In this document: positions 23,943 through 32,523 of the stretch, piece by piece
How positions within the stretch are numbered: the first letter of the stretch is position 1
Layout of the letters: each line of letters starts with the position of its first letter
Source: Thoreauomyces humboldtii
Lineage: Eukaryota > Chytridiomycota > Chytridiomycetes > Spizellomycetales > Powellomycetaceae
Length of the DNA: 32,523 nucleotides
Direction of reading: 5' to 3'
NCBI GenBank assembly: GCA_027596035.1
Contig: JADGJA010000184.1
Coordinates: 1 to 32,523 of the forward strand
Made by a program: the position numbers and the translations under genes
The notes under the pieces: model-generated
Database searches by the model: none
Told to the model about the DNA's origin: nothing
Seen by the model: only the letters and a program-made list of their open reading frames with translations

Positions 23943-26904
23943 CTGAAGCTGTGACATCTGCGGATGCGGGGGACCCCCGCCAGCACCCCCACCGATGGGC
24001 GCCAGCTGTGGGCCAGATGGAGGTGTAGCAGAGACCCTCCAGATTCTGGCCTTGAGATCACCGCTGCCGGTGGCAAAGAGTCCTCCAACACTACCGAGAG
24101 CGACGCTGATGACCGAGTTCTTATGCCCGTGAAGCATGAACTGGCTGACAATGCCCGTGTCGCGAAGTGGCTGCAGAGGGTTGCTGGCGGGACCGCCCAT
24201 AATCGCCCGTCCGTCCCAAAAAGTTACGGATCGATCCTTGGATCCGCTCACCAACCATTCCACCTCGGCCAAATCTTCCGTACCCGGCCAGTTGACGGGC
24301 ACGCCGTTCTCGTCCACGCGTCCGATCGAGCTCCCTCGTCCCGCAAAAGCCACCGAGAGGACGTAGTCTTGATGTCCGACGAACGTGTGCCGAGGAACAG
24401 AGCTGATGATGGGTTCGAAGCGAACCTCCTCCGCATTGTTGGCTGCAGTCGTTTTGGCAACATAGGTGAGGGTCGCAGGAGAAAGATCCCAAATCTTCAG
24501 AGTTTTGTCCAGGGAACCTGAGACAATCGATCGTCCGTCCGGTGAGAATGCCACCGAGTACACCGAGTTTTTGTGACCTTCAAAGCGCTCGAGCAGCTGG
24601 CCTGTGCGCAGGTCCCACACCCGAACCATCTCATCGAGAGAGCCCTAGAGAAATCGCGCCTCAATCAAAATGGAATCCCAAAGTTGAGATATTATTTCGT
24701 TACATACCGTAGCAACGCATCGGCCGTCCATAGGACTGACAGCTACACTTGTGACACCCGAGTCTTTCATGCCGGCTACGTTGTTCATTGGTGAAGAGTT
24801 CAGAGACTTCTCATCGTCATTGATCATGACCTTGGACAGCTTTCCGGTCTCTGCGTCCCAGACCTAGGAAGAGAGTTAATATTCCTACCTACCGCCGCCA
24901 GGGCCAGAAAATTCGCCGGCTTACTCGGACGGTTTTGTCCCCGCTGCCACTGACAATCACCCTGCCATCCCGAGACCAATCGAGCGAGTAAATATCCTGC
25001 TCATGTCCGACTAAGCTGAACAAGATCTCCCGCCGAGCAATGTCCCAAACGCGGATCACTCGGTCTTCAGCTCCGGTGGCAAGGAATTTTCCATCAGGCG
25101 AGAAACAGACAGATCGAATATAAAGGTCGCATTCCTTAGGTGCACTCTCGTCAATCAATGTGCTGCATAGACGGTCTGTCGTCAGTGCGAAGTCGAGGAA
25201 TACCACTACTATATGGCGCCTGAACTTACCTGATTTTGGTACCGGTATAAGCGTCATATACGTAAGCCAGCCGGTTGCATCCGGTCGCCAAAAACTTTCC
25301 ATCCGGCGAAAATTTCACACAGCAAACAACGCTGAAGAATAGAGAGCCACAGTTCAGCCGAAAGTTGACACGAAAAGAGAATCGGATAGATCGGCACATA
25401 CGTTCCATGGTCCAGGCTATGAACGAGCTCAACATTCATCCGGTTTCTTTGCATGCTTGGACTTTTGTGGTTGTATACCACAACCCAGTCTGAGCCTTCC
25501 TTCACGTAACCAGGAGGTGCCGTCTCTTGATCCAGATCGCATATCCCAGTAATTTCATGATTCGGGTATTGACCCTGCATATATTGAAGCAGAGCAAGCG
25601 AATGCTGTGTTGGCTGTGCCGAGGGAATTTGAGTCACACGCGTTACAGGATGTCAAAAGAGCGGCACCTGCCCATACCGCGTAAGCATTGGAATGTTGCG
25701 GCACTTGGGTTGGCGTGCCGCTTCGTCCTGGCGCCTATCCCCCGCGAATGATGTAAGATTCAAGACAACTTTCCTTAGGCCATTAGGTCGCACCGACTTA
25801 CCAGTTGCTGTTGCATCGAAGGCAATGACGTTGGCCCAGGCCCACCGGATTGTCCGTGCTGTCCCATGTGCCCGTATTGATTAGAAGGACCACCGTTGTA
25901 AGAGTTCGATGCTGGAGGCTGCTCTTTGCTACTCGGACGGAATGATTCTTCCTGGGGCATCGCGTTTTTCTTAGGCTTCTTCGTACGGTCGCGGTCGCGG
26001 TCGGTATGCGGGGGCTGGGGTGGCATATAGGGACCGGGCATAGACTCTGAGGACCGCCCCATGGGATCTCCTCGCGTCAGATATGGGTTAGGCGGCCCCA
26101 TCGCATCCCGGTTCCCTGCCGGTCCGGCTTGTTCCTCCGGACGCATGCGTTTATTCCCTTGACTATCTACACCACCTGCGCCGTTCATGTAAGGTTGCTG
26201 CAGGACGCGAGAGTCGCCTACTGGACCTGCATAGAATTGTCAATCAAGATCCTGCACGTCCTGTGTCATGGCCAGCTGCCCTGCGCTTACCGCCTCCAGC
26301 TAATCCGGCTGAGCCCGGTCCTCCTTGACTAGACATGAACGCCGAAAACACTCCTCCAGTTCCCGTATGAGCCTTCGAATTGCCAAGGATGGGAGGCGGC
26401 ACACCTTCTGGGAATCCTGGTGGTGGACGATGCGGATTGCGCGAGTCCATGCCCGATGGTGCGGGGATCGAAACATGCCCTCGCCCTTCAAGATCTCTGC
26501 GAAGGCGGTGAATCTCGTCCTCGTATGTTTGCTTGACTTTCTGATGAGCGCGTTCTAGCTCATAAAGGCTCTGCTGCAGGGCGGATTGCTCTGTAATTTG
26601 TCCCGTGACTGCAAAGAAAACAATCTTCAGGATTCCCTTTCTGAAAAGTACCGCCCAGCTATAGAAGAGGAGACATACGTCGCTGCTCGAGGTCATCCCT
26701 TTCTAGTTTGTAAACTCCCACATCCTGGAACGTGTTTTCGAACTCGTTCTTGACCGCTTCCAAGAGATCGTGCAAACGCCCTGACAGTTGCAACGGACCT
26801 CCTGAATTCGGCGCGTGGGATCCGGGTGGCACGGGTGCCTGGAGCTGCTGGGATGACAGCTGGCTCGAGTTCATGGGCCTGTGGGTATATGGCTGCGGTC
26901 CCAT
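23814..26904 (-). CDS. TUP1: Tup1 transcriptional co-repressor
   Basis: Exons, in coding order: 26904-26679, 26608-26291, 26226-25802, 25734-25678, 25613-25402, 25331-25230, 25162-24925, 24863-24708, 24644-23814. The total is 2,565 nt, or 854 residues. Tup1 forms a tetramer and joins Cyc8/Ssn6 to repress many genes. The tetramerisation coil is at about residues 42-125 ([14 protein letters not shown], then [19 protein letters not shown]). A Pro/Ser/Gln-rich linker follows, then a seven-blade WD40 propeller from about 410 to 790. Clear blades include [30 protein letters not shown] and [17 protein letters not shown] charged insert interrupts a late blade ([17 protein letters not shown]). An 11-glutamine tract (812-822) lies in the tail. 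The ATG at 26904 is the first in frame, but the frame stays open far upstream, so the N-terminus is uncertain. Confidence 0.95.
23913..23945. repeat. CAG/CAA tract, 11 glutamines, C-terminal part of Tup1
   Basis: On the coding strand this is a run of eleven glutamine codons, eight CAG and three CAA. The CAA interruptions are clustered towards the 3' end. Such tracts vary in length between strains. Confidence 0.85.
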
Positions 26905-26943
26905 TTTGCTCTGCGATTGCTGTGACGGGTGATGGATGTGATG

Positions 26944-26961
26944 CTGTTGCTGCTGCTGTTG
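26944..26961. repeat. CAG/CAA tract upstream of TUP1 start
   Basis: Six glutamine codons in the TUP1 frame lie upstream of the first ATG. They are followed by His-rich codons. If translated, they extend the Tup1 N-terminus. Confidence 0.7.
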
Positions 26962-27090
26962 CAACTGAAGAAGGTCCTGTGCAGAGCCCGACAGCGCCGG
27001 TAGCAAGTGGGGCGAATGCAACGGGGGCGGACCACCGGCCGATACCAACGGAGCAGGCTGCAGTGCCGGGGAGCCGCCGCCCTGACCGTG

Positions 27091-27108
27091 CTGCTGCTGC
27101 TGCTGCTG
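27091..27108. repeat. (CAG)6 tract upstream of TUP1 start
   Basis: This is a pure run of six CAG codons (CTG on the plus strand) in the TUP1 frame, 187 bp upstream of the first ATG. Confidence 0.75.
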
Positions 27109-27569
27109 CGGGCGGGAGGCGCCCTTGAGTCTTCTTTGCGACGAGATGGTGAGCGACGGTGGCCGGGGGTGACGTGATGTGAGCAAGGGAGGGGCAGAGG
27201 GACACGGGTTGGGTGGGGGGTCGGACTGGCGATGTGCGAGGGTGAAGGTTCCGTCCCAAGATGAGCGAGGAAGGAAAACGAGGGAAGGAGCGCAAGCGTT
27301 GCACGACGGGGGGTGCCTTGGTGTGGTGGTGGGTTGTGGGCGCAAGGTCGGGTTAAAAAATCCGGAGGGATGGACAAGGGTTCGCCCGGTTCGGCTCGTT
27401 CGATTAGGGTTTCCGTCTCGATACAATTCAGGGATTTCCCATCACGGAACCACGGTATCGGACACGACCTTGGGCTTAAACGGACCTTCTCGTGACGAAG
27501 TCGACCAAAGGAGCCCAATTCGAATCCTCCATCTGCAGTCTTCCTATATAGTGCAAGCTCACACTCAGA

Positions 27570-28109
27570 ATGGCGGGCATGAAGACCATAATAGGGCTGG
27601 CGTCGCTGCTAGCCACCGGCATCCTCCTCACTATCCTCTCGTGCGCACTGTACGGCAACTGGCTCCCTATTCTCGTCCCTCTGACATACATGGTCGCTCC
27701 GTTGCCCAACATGTTCTGCCAGCGCATCGCGTCAGGGGGCGGAGGGAGGGACATCTGGAGCGACTCGACCGACCATCGTGGGGTCGTAGAGACGGGTTAC
27801 TTCATCACGTCTTTCTTCGTCGTGTCCGGAATCGGTAAGTCGGTCTCGCAGGAAACCGAACGGCCTTTGTTCCACACCCGAACGCTCACATGCTTTGTTG
27901 CCCCCAGGACTTCCGTATGTGCTTTCTCACGCAGATATCATTGCGTCCGAAGCCATGTTTCTCTCCATTGCGGGGGGCCTTCTCGTATATGGCACAATCC
28001 TTGGCTGTAAGACGTCTTCCCGCCTTGCCGGTCGTGTCGGCCGCGTTGCTTACCTCCCGCCTTTGCAGACGTGCACTTCTTCATATCCTCTGAGGAACCC
28101 TACCTCTGA
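27570..28109 (+). CDS. VPS55: Vps55 / LEPROT-family endosomal membrane protein
   Basis: Three exons, 27570-27834, 27908-28006 and 28069-28109, encode 134 residues, the usual length. Vps55 works with Vps68 in late endosome to vacuole transport. Four hydrophobic segments are visible: residues about 5-27, 31-50, 75-95 and 103-127. Family motifs include YMVAPLPNMFC (40-50), ETGYFITSFFVVSGIGLPYVLSH around 74-96 and LSIAGGLLVYGTILGY near 107-122. A Gly/Asp-rich loop between the second and third segments would face the cytosol or lumen. The ATG at 27570 leads directly into the first membrane helix, as expected. The gene converges on the EXS gene downstream, with only 114 bp between the stop codons. 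Confidence 0.93.
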
Positions 28110-28223
28110 ACGACGCTGAAACGCGTCGGTTGGCAAAGAGGCGGCCCGCGAGCACGAATGTATATATGATCTTGATGATCCCAAAAAGAAAGAGGTACAA
28201 AGGAAAACAATCTTCCGGACAGG

Positions 28224-30051
28224 CTACCGCGCTTCATTCCCTTCCATCTTTATGATGGGAACAGCGCTGAGAGGACTATCGTAGTTCATGGGCGCGGAAT
28301 CCATGAGGGGTGACATTGCATCCTTTTGAGGAGGAGGCTGATCAGACTTGTGCCTCATACGTCAACGACTGGTTTCCTGGAACTTACCCCGCTTCCGCCG
28401 GTAGTGGCGCCCCTAGCGCTGTATGAGGGCTTGGTGACCCATTCGCGTTCCACTCGCAGGAAAACCCACATCCAGCGCCTCAATATCTCAAGCACCTTCA
28501 ACCCGACGTCGCAGGCCACGAGGGCCTCTACCGTTGTCGTCGAAGGATGGGTCGAGAGGTCCCCAACCACTTGCTTGAGAAGGACCATGCGGACTATCCA
28601 GGACATTCTCAGCCCCACGTCAACGGCCACGGCGATGTAGTAAACGGCCGCCGGATGGAAATGTCGATGTGGCCGTAGCAGAAGCGGATATGGTTTGCTG
28701 GTGTAAGTTGAGGTCCCGGTGTTAATTGTAAGGCCGCGCGGGTTCAACGAGGATGCGGATGGCGCGTTGGCGCGACTTGTCCCTAGATGCCAGTCCATCA
28801 CCACGTCCCAGTACAAAGAGAACAAAGAGTTTACCGCCGAAAACAGGATCCTGCCAGAAAGAAACTCGTAAGCAATGAGAAACAGGTTGATTGGTGCTTC
28901 GCACACATTAGCAGACATACCACAGCGCCAGCGCAATGTCAATCCCACGCTGCGCGCTCGCCAGTTCACGGCTATGCGCATGGTCGTTCGCGTCGAAGTC
29001 GACGCCGGCGGGGTATCTCCGGTGATAGGCGGACTCCATCCAGTTGATCATAAAACCGCTTATCACCACCGGTAGGGCCGAAATGTACTTGAGAGAGTTG
29101 GCGAGGTGTCGACGTCGTATGGCCGCTTTGGGTGTCTGCGTATATTCTGAAAGACACTGCCGGAGGCGGAGGAGAAAGGGGATGCAAACGAGCAGAGGGG
29201 AAACCAAATCCAGCGCACTGATGGTCATGGGAGCCGCAGGGTGCGCGAGTAGGCGACTGGCAGCCATGTTTGCCGCCGAGACGGCCTCCTCGTCAATTGT
29301 CACAAGGTCAGCAAAAACAATCTTCAAGTCGCCCATGACCTTCGCGAAGGATGTCAAGATATCGGCAAAAATTACGTCGCAAAATGGGACAGGGGAAGAG
29401 AGACCGCCTGTCAACGTGCGCACCAGCGATCTGACAAAGGAATCGCGAGTGAGTTCGACCACCAAAGTAGGAGAAACGTCAGCACCGTTCTCGATGGACG
29501 TCTGCTTCTCACCTCAAAAACGTGGCGCGCTCGCGTGCATAGAATCCATCCCATGGCCAACAAACGAGTCCAACCATCACAATGTAGGTGAGGGCAGGGA
29601 CGACCTCTGCGCGTTCCTCTCCCCACCTCTGCTCCAGCGACATAAAGAGTATGACACTCCCTGCTGTGACGGCGCTCAAAACTGCCGCGATGCCATAGAC
29701 GGCTCGATACCCTCCCCGTCCTTCTCTACGCCTTTCGCCCTGATGGGTTCCATCATCGAGCAAACGCGAGACGTTGATTCCACAGAGGGCAAGTCCGTGA
29801 AGATTGGTAGCAAAGCACCAGACACCGAGGTCAACAAGCAGGAGAAAGCGAAAATAAGGTGGAAGCGAGAGGAACCGCGTGAAGAGATACTGAGAACTGT
29901 GGAACGAGAGGTATAGGGTGCCGATTGTAGCAAAGAAAAGGAAGGCGCGAAGTAGAGCGGGGCGAAGCATGGCGGTGGGAAAGTTCAGTACGCCCCAACG
30001 GCGGCGACTTTGAGTCAATAGGCCGTCGGAGTATGGCGCGGCAACGGTCAT
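28224..30051 (-). CDS. ERD1: EXS-domain membrane protein, Erd1-like
   Basis: Exons, in coding order: 30051-29513, 29430-28921, 28850-28388, 28322-28224. The total is 1,611 nt, or 536 residues. EXS proteins without an SPX domain are typified by Erd1, a Golgi protein needed for phosphate recycling and retention of Golgi enzymes. There is no SPX domain here. Several hydrophobic helices are followed by EXS hallmarks: DLGVWCFATNLHGL in the N-terminal half, FADILTSFAKVMGDL (from about residue 201), SLYWDVVMDW (361-370) and RRWMWVFLRVEREWV near the end. The last exon adds 32 polar residues ending in NEAR. A second in-frame ATG at 29970 could also serve as the start. Long plus-strand open frames across this gene are antisense shadows. 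Confidence 0.9.
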
Positions 30052-30432
30052 GCAGACGGAGATCCTGCGGAAGGTCCGGTCGAAGCAGGCCAGAAAACTA
30101 TAGTAGGCACAAACACTTGATTGAGGTTCCAAAAGATCCGACCAGTCTTAAGATCAGGCCAGGAACTCCGGCAAGTTTATCGGCCCTGGCATAGATTGAG
30201 ATGTTACTTCGCCAGGAACATGTGAAGACGTCGGTTTGCGACGCGAAACGGCAACTGCGGCAGGGCTGGGTCTGGACTCTGCAGCTTCTTTCGACAGCAC
30301 AGGCGACCTCTCCCATTCGCAGCATTCGCAGCACTTTTTCGCTTCGCATTTCATCCGGCGAGTGTTCCCACGGTTCAGCGTCGAAGCTATTACCACTTCC
30401 TCGCTGGACGGACTCATTGAATCTCCGTGATA
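30052..30432. promoter_or_regulatory. divergent EXS/HROB promoter
   Basis: The 381-bp spacer holds both promoters. It contains CGCGAAA at 30242-30248, which resembles the SBF/E2F-type cell-cycle element and would suit a DNA-repair gene. The match is short and may be chance. Open frames on both strands have no coding character. A further upstream exon of the HROB gene cannot be excluded. Confidence 0.4.
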
Positions 30433-31694
30433 ATGCCGCGCTCTCCCTGCGAATTGCCTTGGGCCAGTCACAACCACGACCTCCTGCTCCTCTTCGACAG
30501 TGACGACGAGGTTGAATGGCCGGCGGAAGCAGTGCCAGTCAACAAGAAGGCAGTACAACTGTCCCAACCTTCAGGCGTGCAGAGCAGCTTTCATGTCTCA
30601 TCGCCGTCACCCTCGAAATCATCTCGCCTCGGCTCTCGCAGTACGCTTGCCCTTCAACTATCCGATCCATCGCAAGACTCGGCACAGCTACAGATTGCCA
30701 GCGAAAGTCAAATCCACCAACGAGATACTGAAGTACCGCGCTAAAGAGTCAATTAAACTTTTTATCAGGATGAAATTGACGTCTAGCTCCAGTGCCTACC
30801 TCAGGAGAGTGCAAATAGGCCGGAAACCGACTCTAGTGGAGGAAGAACGAATCGTGTAAATCGTGTGAATCGTGGCGGGTACTTGAAAGCGAGCCCTAGT
30901 CACCGCCTAGGCTTTGTTGTTGAGTTTCCTCATATTCCGGGGCCTATCGGAAGTCTGCCCAAGCTGGTAAGCATCGCAATTCTTAGCTGCGCCCAGGTCA
31001 CGTTGATGTTACATCCCGTTTATGCAGTCCAGCAGGGAAGAGGAAGAGCTGCTAATCACTGCATTTCCGCCGAGAAAATGTGTTTTCGCGCCGCCAAGAC
31101 ACGGTCTTCCCTATGACGTATCTATCTATAACCAGCAGAACCAAGGACAAACATCATCAGGATCCTTTCAAACGCCCGCAAAGTCCATGCCATCTTTGGG
31201 AGAATACCCTGCTTGGAAGCATATGTTGCAAGGCATAGAATCAATGTCAAGTAAGAAGATGATTAAAAGACAGTATCCCATCCTACCTCATCGGGGGCAA
31301 TTTAGTATCTCTTCCAACCATCGCAGAGTGTTTTCGCTCGCCAGCGCCACACATCCAGCATGCGATAGTTTTCGTTCACATGTTGATCTGGGTGGACAGC
31401 AACTACAGAGCGTCTCTCCGTGATTCGTCTGGCATTTTTCAAGCTTCGGTGCAAACATCTGTCGTCGAGATGTGTGGGTTAGCTGTGGGATCGGTTGTGG
31501 AAATGGTGGACGTAAGCCCAACTATTTCGGATTGCTTTTGGATCCGGATACTTAAAGGAATTTTTCACTTGCAGGTTAGAATCATGGCAGAAGTAGGAAC
31601 GCTGTATTTGAACGTGGCGAGTCGATGTATCCTAGCAGTTGTGAGGGCTGACGGACGGCGTTGGGTCCGACCCGAAGTCACAAGGAACCGATGA
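30433..31694 (+). CDS. HROB: HROB-like OB-fold protein (homologous recombination, MCM8/9 partner)
   Basis: Exons: 30433-30732, 30793-30966, 31028-31250, 31306-31511, 31575-31694. The total is 1,023 nt, or 340 residues. In animals HROB binds the MCM8-MCM9 helicase and promotes the DNA-synthesis step of recombination. The match rests on three ordered features. First is an IPGPIGSLPKL box ending exon 2 (the family has a PGPAG box there). Second is FQTPAKSMPSLGEYPAW in exon 3. Third is a C-terminal OB-fold with RSPAPHIQHAIVFV, YRASLRDSSGIFQASV, VGSVVEMVDV and the hallmark LYLNV. The conserved D-P-T-G is D-S-S-G here. The N-terminal 100 residues are acidic then Ser-rich, starting MPRSPCELPW. A nine-base repeat at 30850-30876 encodes three Asn-Arg-rich units. 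An acceptor ending at 30804 is an alternative for exon 2. Confidence 0.7.
30850..30876 (+). repeat. 9-bp tandem repeat, three units, in HROB exon 2
   Basis: Three consecutive units of AATCGTGTR, the last degenerate, lie in the reading frame and encode Asn-Arg-Val repeats. The number of units can change without breaking the frame. Confidence 0.75.
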
Positions 31695-31764
31695 GTATGT
31701 TAGTCGTAAGAGCTGACGGACGGCGTTGGATCCCACCAGAGATTGCAAGGAACCGATGAGTATG
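31646..31764 (+). repeat. imperfect tandem duplication over the HROB 3' end
   Basis: Two 54-bp copies, 31646-31699 and 31711-31764, lie 65 bp apart start to start and are about 85% identical. The outer parts (CTGACGGACGGCGTTGG and AAGGAACCGATGAGTATG) are identical and the differences fall in the middle. Copy 1 contains the last 17 sense or stop codons of the HROB-like gene. Copy 2 lies after the stop in a shifted frame. Confidence 0.9.
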
Positions 31765-32030
31765 CATATTATATGTTACAGATCAGTTAATCCTCTCATC
31801 TCCAAAGAAGAGTCTCGATCATACACGCAGTGCCTGCAGACATGGTGCAAAGGATATCATATATCCCGAATGTCTGCTTAGAGGTTGAACCGTCGGCTGT
31901 GAGCCGCAGCCTGCACGCTCCTGTCGAAAGAGCTCTCATGCCGCCTCAACCTTGAACCTGCCTCAACTCAACCTGGGCCTCAACGTTCTGCGCCCGCTCA
32001 TCCTCAATCCCTGTTTCTCCACAACCAACC
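31765..32030 (+). promoter_or_regulatory. SSS1 promoter and leader
   Basis: This 266-bp spacer precedes the SSS1 start. It has an AT-rich patch (GGATATCATATATCC, near 31853), a small potential hairpin with CGGCT/AGCCG arms at 31894-31906, and repeated CCTCAAC motifs close to the ATG. No coding frame is supported. Confidence 0.45.
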
Positions 32031-32380
32031 ATGGCAGACAACCTCACAGAGCTTATCGACGGTCCCCGTCAGTTTCTCAAGGACGGAGTCCAGCTCATGA
32101 ACCGTTGTACCAAGCCTGACAAGCGAGGTGACCACCTTACCTTCCGCCATTCCCTCAATTCCAGCCTCCCACTGACCCTTTCTTTCAATACAGAATTCAT
32201 TCAAGTCACGCAGGCGGTATCCATAGGATTCCTTATCATGGGCTTCATTGGATTTTTTGTCAAGCTTATTCACATTCCCATCAACAACATCATTGTGTTC
32301 GTGTCTCAAGCTTGCATGCGACAAGAGATCTCAAAGCTGACCTTCGCCTTACTTTCCCTCCGCGCAGTGGTCGTACTTAA
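32031..32380 (+). CDS. SSS1: Sec61 gamma / Sss1 translocon subunit
   Basis: Three exons, 32031-32127, 32194-32296 and 32368-32380, encode 70 residues, the usual length. Sss1 is the tail-anchored gamma subunit of the Sec61 channel in the ER membrane. Family motifs are GPRQFLKDG (11-19), [10 protein letters not shown] (25-34) and a single membrane helix of about residues 38-59. The conserved ending is [10 protein letters not shown]. The last exon is only 13 nt and supplies the final Gly-Arg-Thr and stop. It is chosen because it restores the universal IIVG ending. Its donor, GTTCGT, is weak. Reading on from exon 2 instead gives an unlikely 70-residue extension. The lumenal tail is short, as expected. 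Confidence 0.92.
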
Positions 32381-32523
32381 GGACCGCCGGGTTCATCTAC
32401 GATCGGGAAGAGGTGGACGAAGGGGGGGGGGGGGGGGTTTGGAATTAAAACAATAGGGGCACCGCAAAAACCAAGGATGCAAAGCCCAAACGAACCCGGT
32501 AATGCATTTAAAAGACAGTGGGT
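32381..32523 (+). other. SSS1 3' flank with a G16 run
   Basis: This is the 3' flank of SSS1 up to the window edge. A homopolymer of sixteen G lies at 32422-32437, immediately after an AG-rich stretch. AATTAAAACAATA follows at about 32442 and could serve as a polyadenylation region. No gene is seen. Confidence 0.5.

Larger units (their letters stand above)
26905..27569. promoter_or_regulatory. divergent TUP1/VPS55 spacer with ATG-less open frame
   Basis: The 665-bp spacer carries both promoters. In the TUP1 frame it stays open from 26904 up to about 27426 without an ATG. The proximal 200 bp read as Gln/Pro/His-rich sequence, including two six-glutamine tracts, which resembles real Tup1-type low-complexity protein. 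Farther out the composition is C-rich and reads like a leader. TATATA at 27545-27550 lies 20 bp before the VPS55 start. Confidence 0.5.

Noticed and set aside
26871..27518. 215-codon minus-strand frame overlapping TUP1 exon 1
   Set aside because: It is a different frame from the Tup1 coil. The product is Pro/Ser/Arg-rich, as expected from C-rich DNA read out of frame.
29044..29916. 290-codon plus-strand open frame
   Set aside because: It lies antisense to exons 1 and 2 of the EXS gene, whose membrane motifs and splice sites are clear. The plus-strand product has no recognisable domain.
31700..31764. Repeat copy 2 as an alternative last exon of HROB
   Set aside because: A TTAG acceptor precedes it, but splicing from the exon 4 donor gives the wrong phase and an early stop.
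1..32523. Mobile elements or CRISPR arrays
   Set aside because: No terminal inverted or long direct repeats, transposase or reverse-transcriptase motifs, or regularly spaced repeats were found. The only tandem repeats are the short ones listed.

Overview
The window looks like nuclear DNA of a fungus. Ten protein-coding genes can be supported. Nine of them are split by short GT-AG introns (61 coding introns, about 55 to 88 nt each). The gene set includes Tup1, a Dnf-type flippase, Vps55, an Erd1-like EXS protein and a hypervirulence-associated TUDOR protein. Two genes point away from ordinary yeasts and moulds and towards an early-diverging, probably zoosporic (chytrid-like) lineage. One is a 2,629-residue WD40/coiled-coil protein of the type found with cilia and flagella. 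The other is a homologue of HROB, the OB-fold partner of MCM8/9. The lineage is an inference; no rRNA or other marker is present. All exon maps below were built by hand from splice signals, frame continuity and family similarity, and every summed CDS length divides by three.

Layout from left to right. Positions 310-9835 (+) hold the 23-exon WD40 giant. It converges on a single-exon N-terminal methyltransferase (NTMT1/Tae1) at 10020-10808 (-). Positions 10809-12211 contain no convincing gene. A P4-ATPase lipid flippase occupies 12212-16895 (-) and is divergent from a small TUDOR-like gene at 17461-17827 (+). The shared 565-bp promoter contains a cluster of bZIP-type sites. A 14-exon DENN-domain gene (17971-23402, -) and TUP1 (23814-26904, -) follow. 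TUP1 is divergent from VPS55 (27570-28109, +). VPS55 converges on an Erd1-like EXS gene (28224-30051, -), which is divergent from the HROB homologue (30433-31694, +). An imperfect tandem duplication covers the last codons and 3' flank of HROB. SSS1/Sec61-gamma (32031-32380, +) ends the window.

Functionally, five of the ten products act in the secretory or endosomal membrane system: lipid flipping, Rab regulation by DENN, Vps55, Erd1/EXS and the Sec61 translocon. One is a global co-repressor (Tup1), one modifies protein N-termini, one is a candidate recombination-repair factor and one is a candidate axonemal protein. I see no operon-like logic, mobile element, tRNA, rRNA or CRISPR array. The most unusual items are the HROB homologue with its duplicated 3' end, the WD40 giant, the ATG-less open frame upstream of TUP1, and the 13-nt last exon of SSS1.
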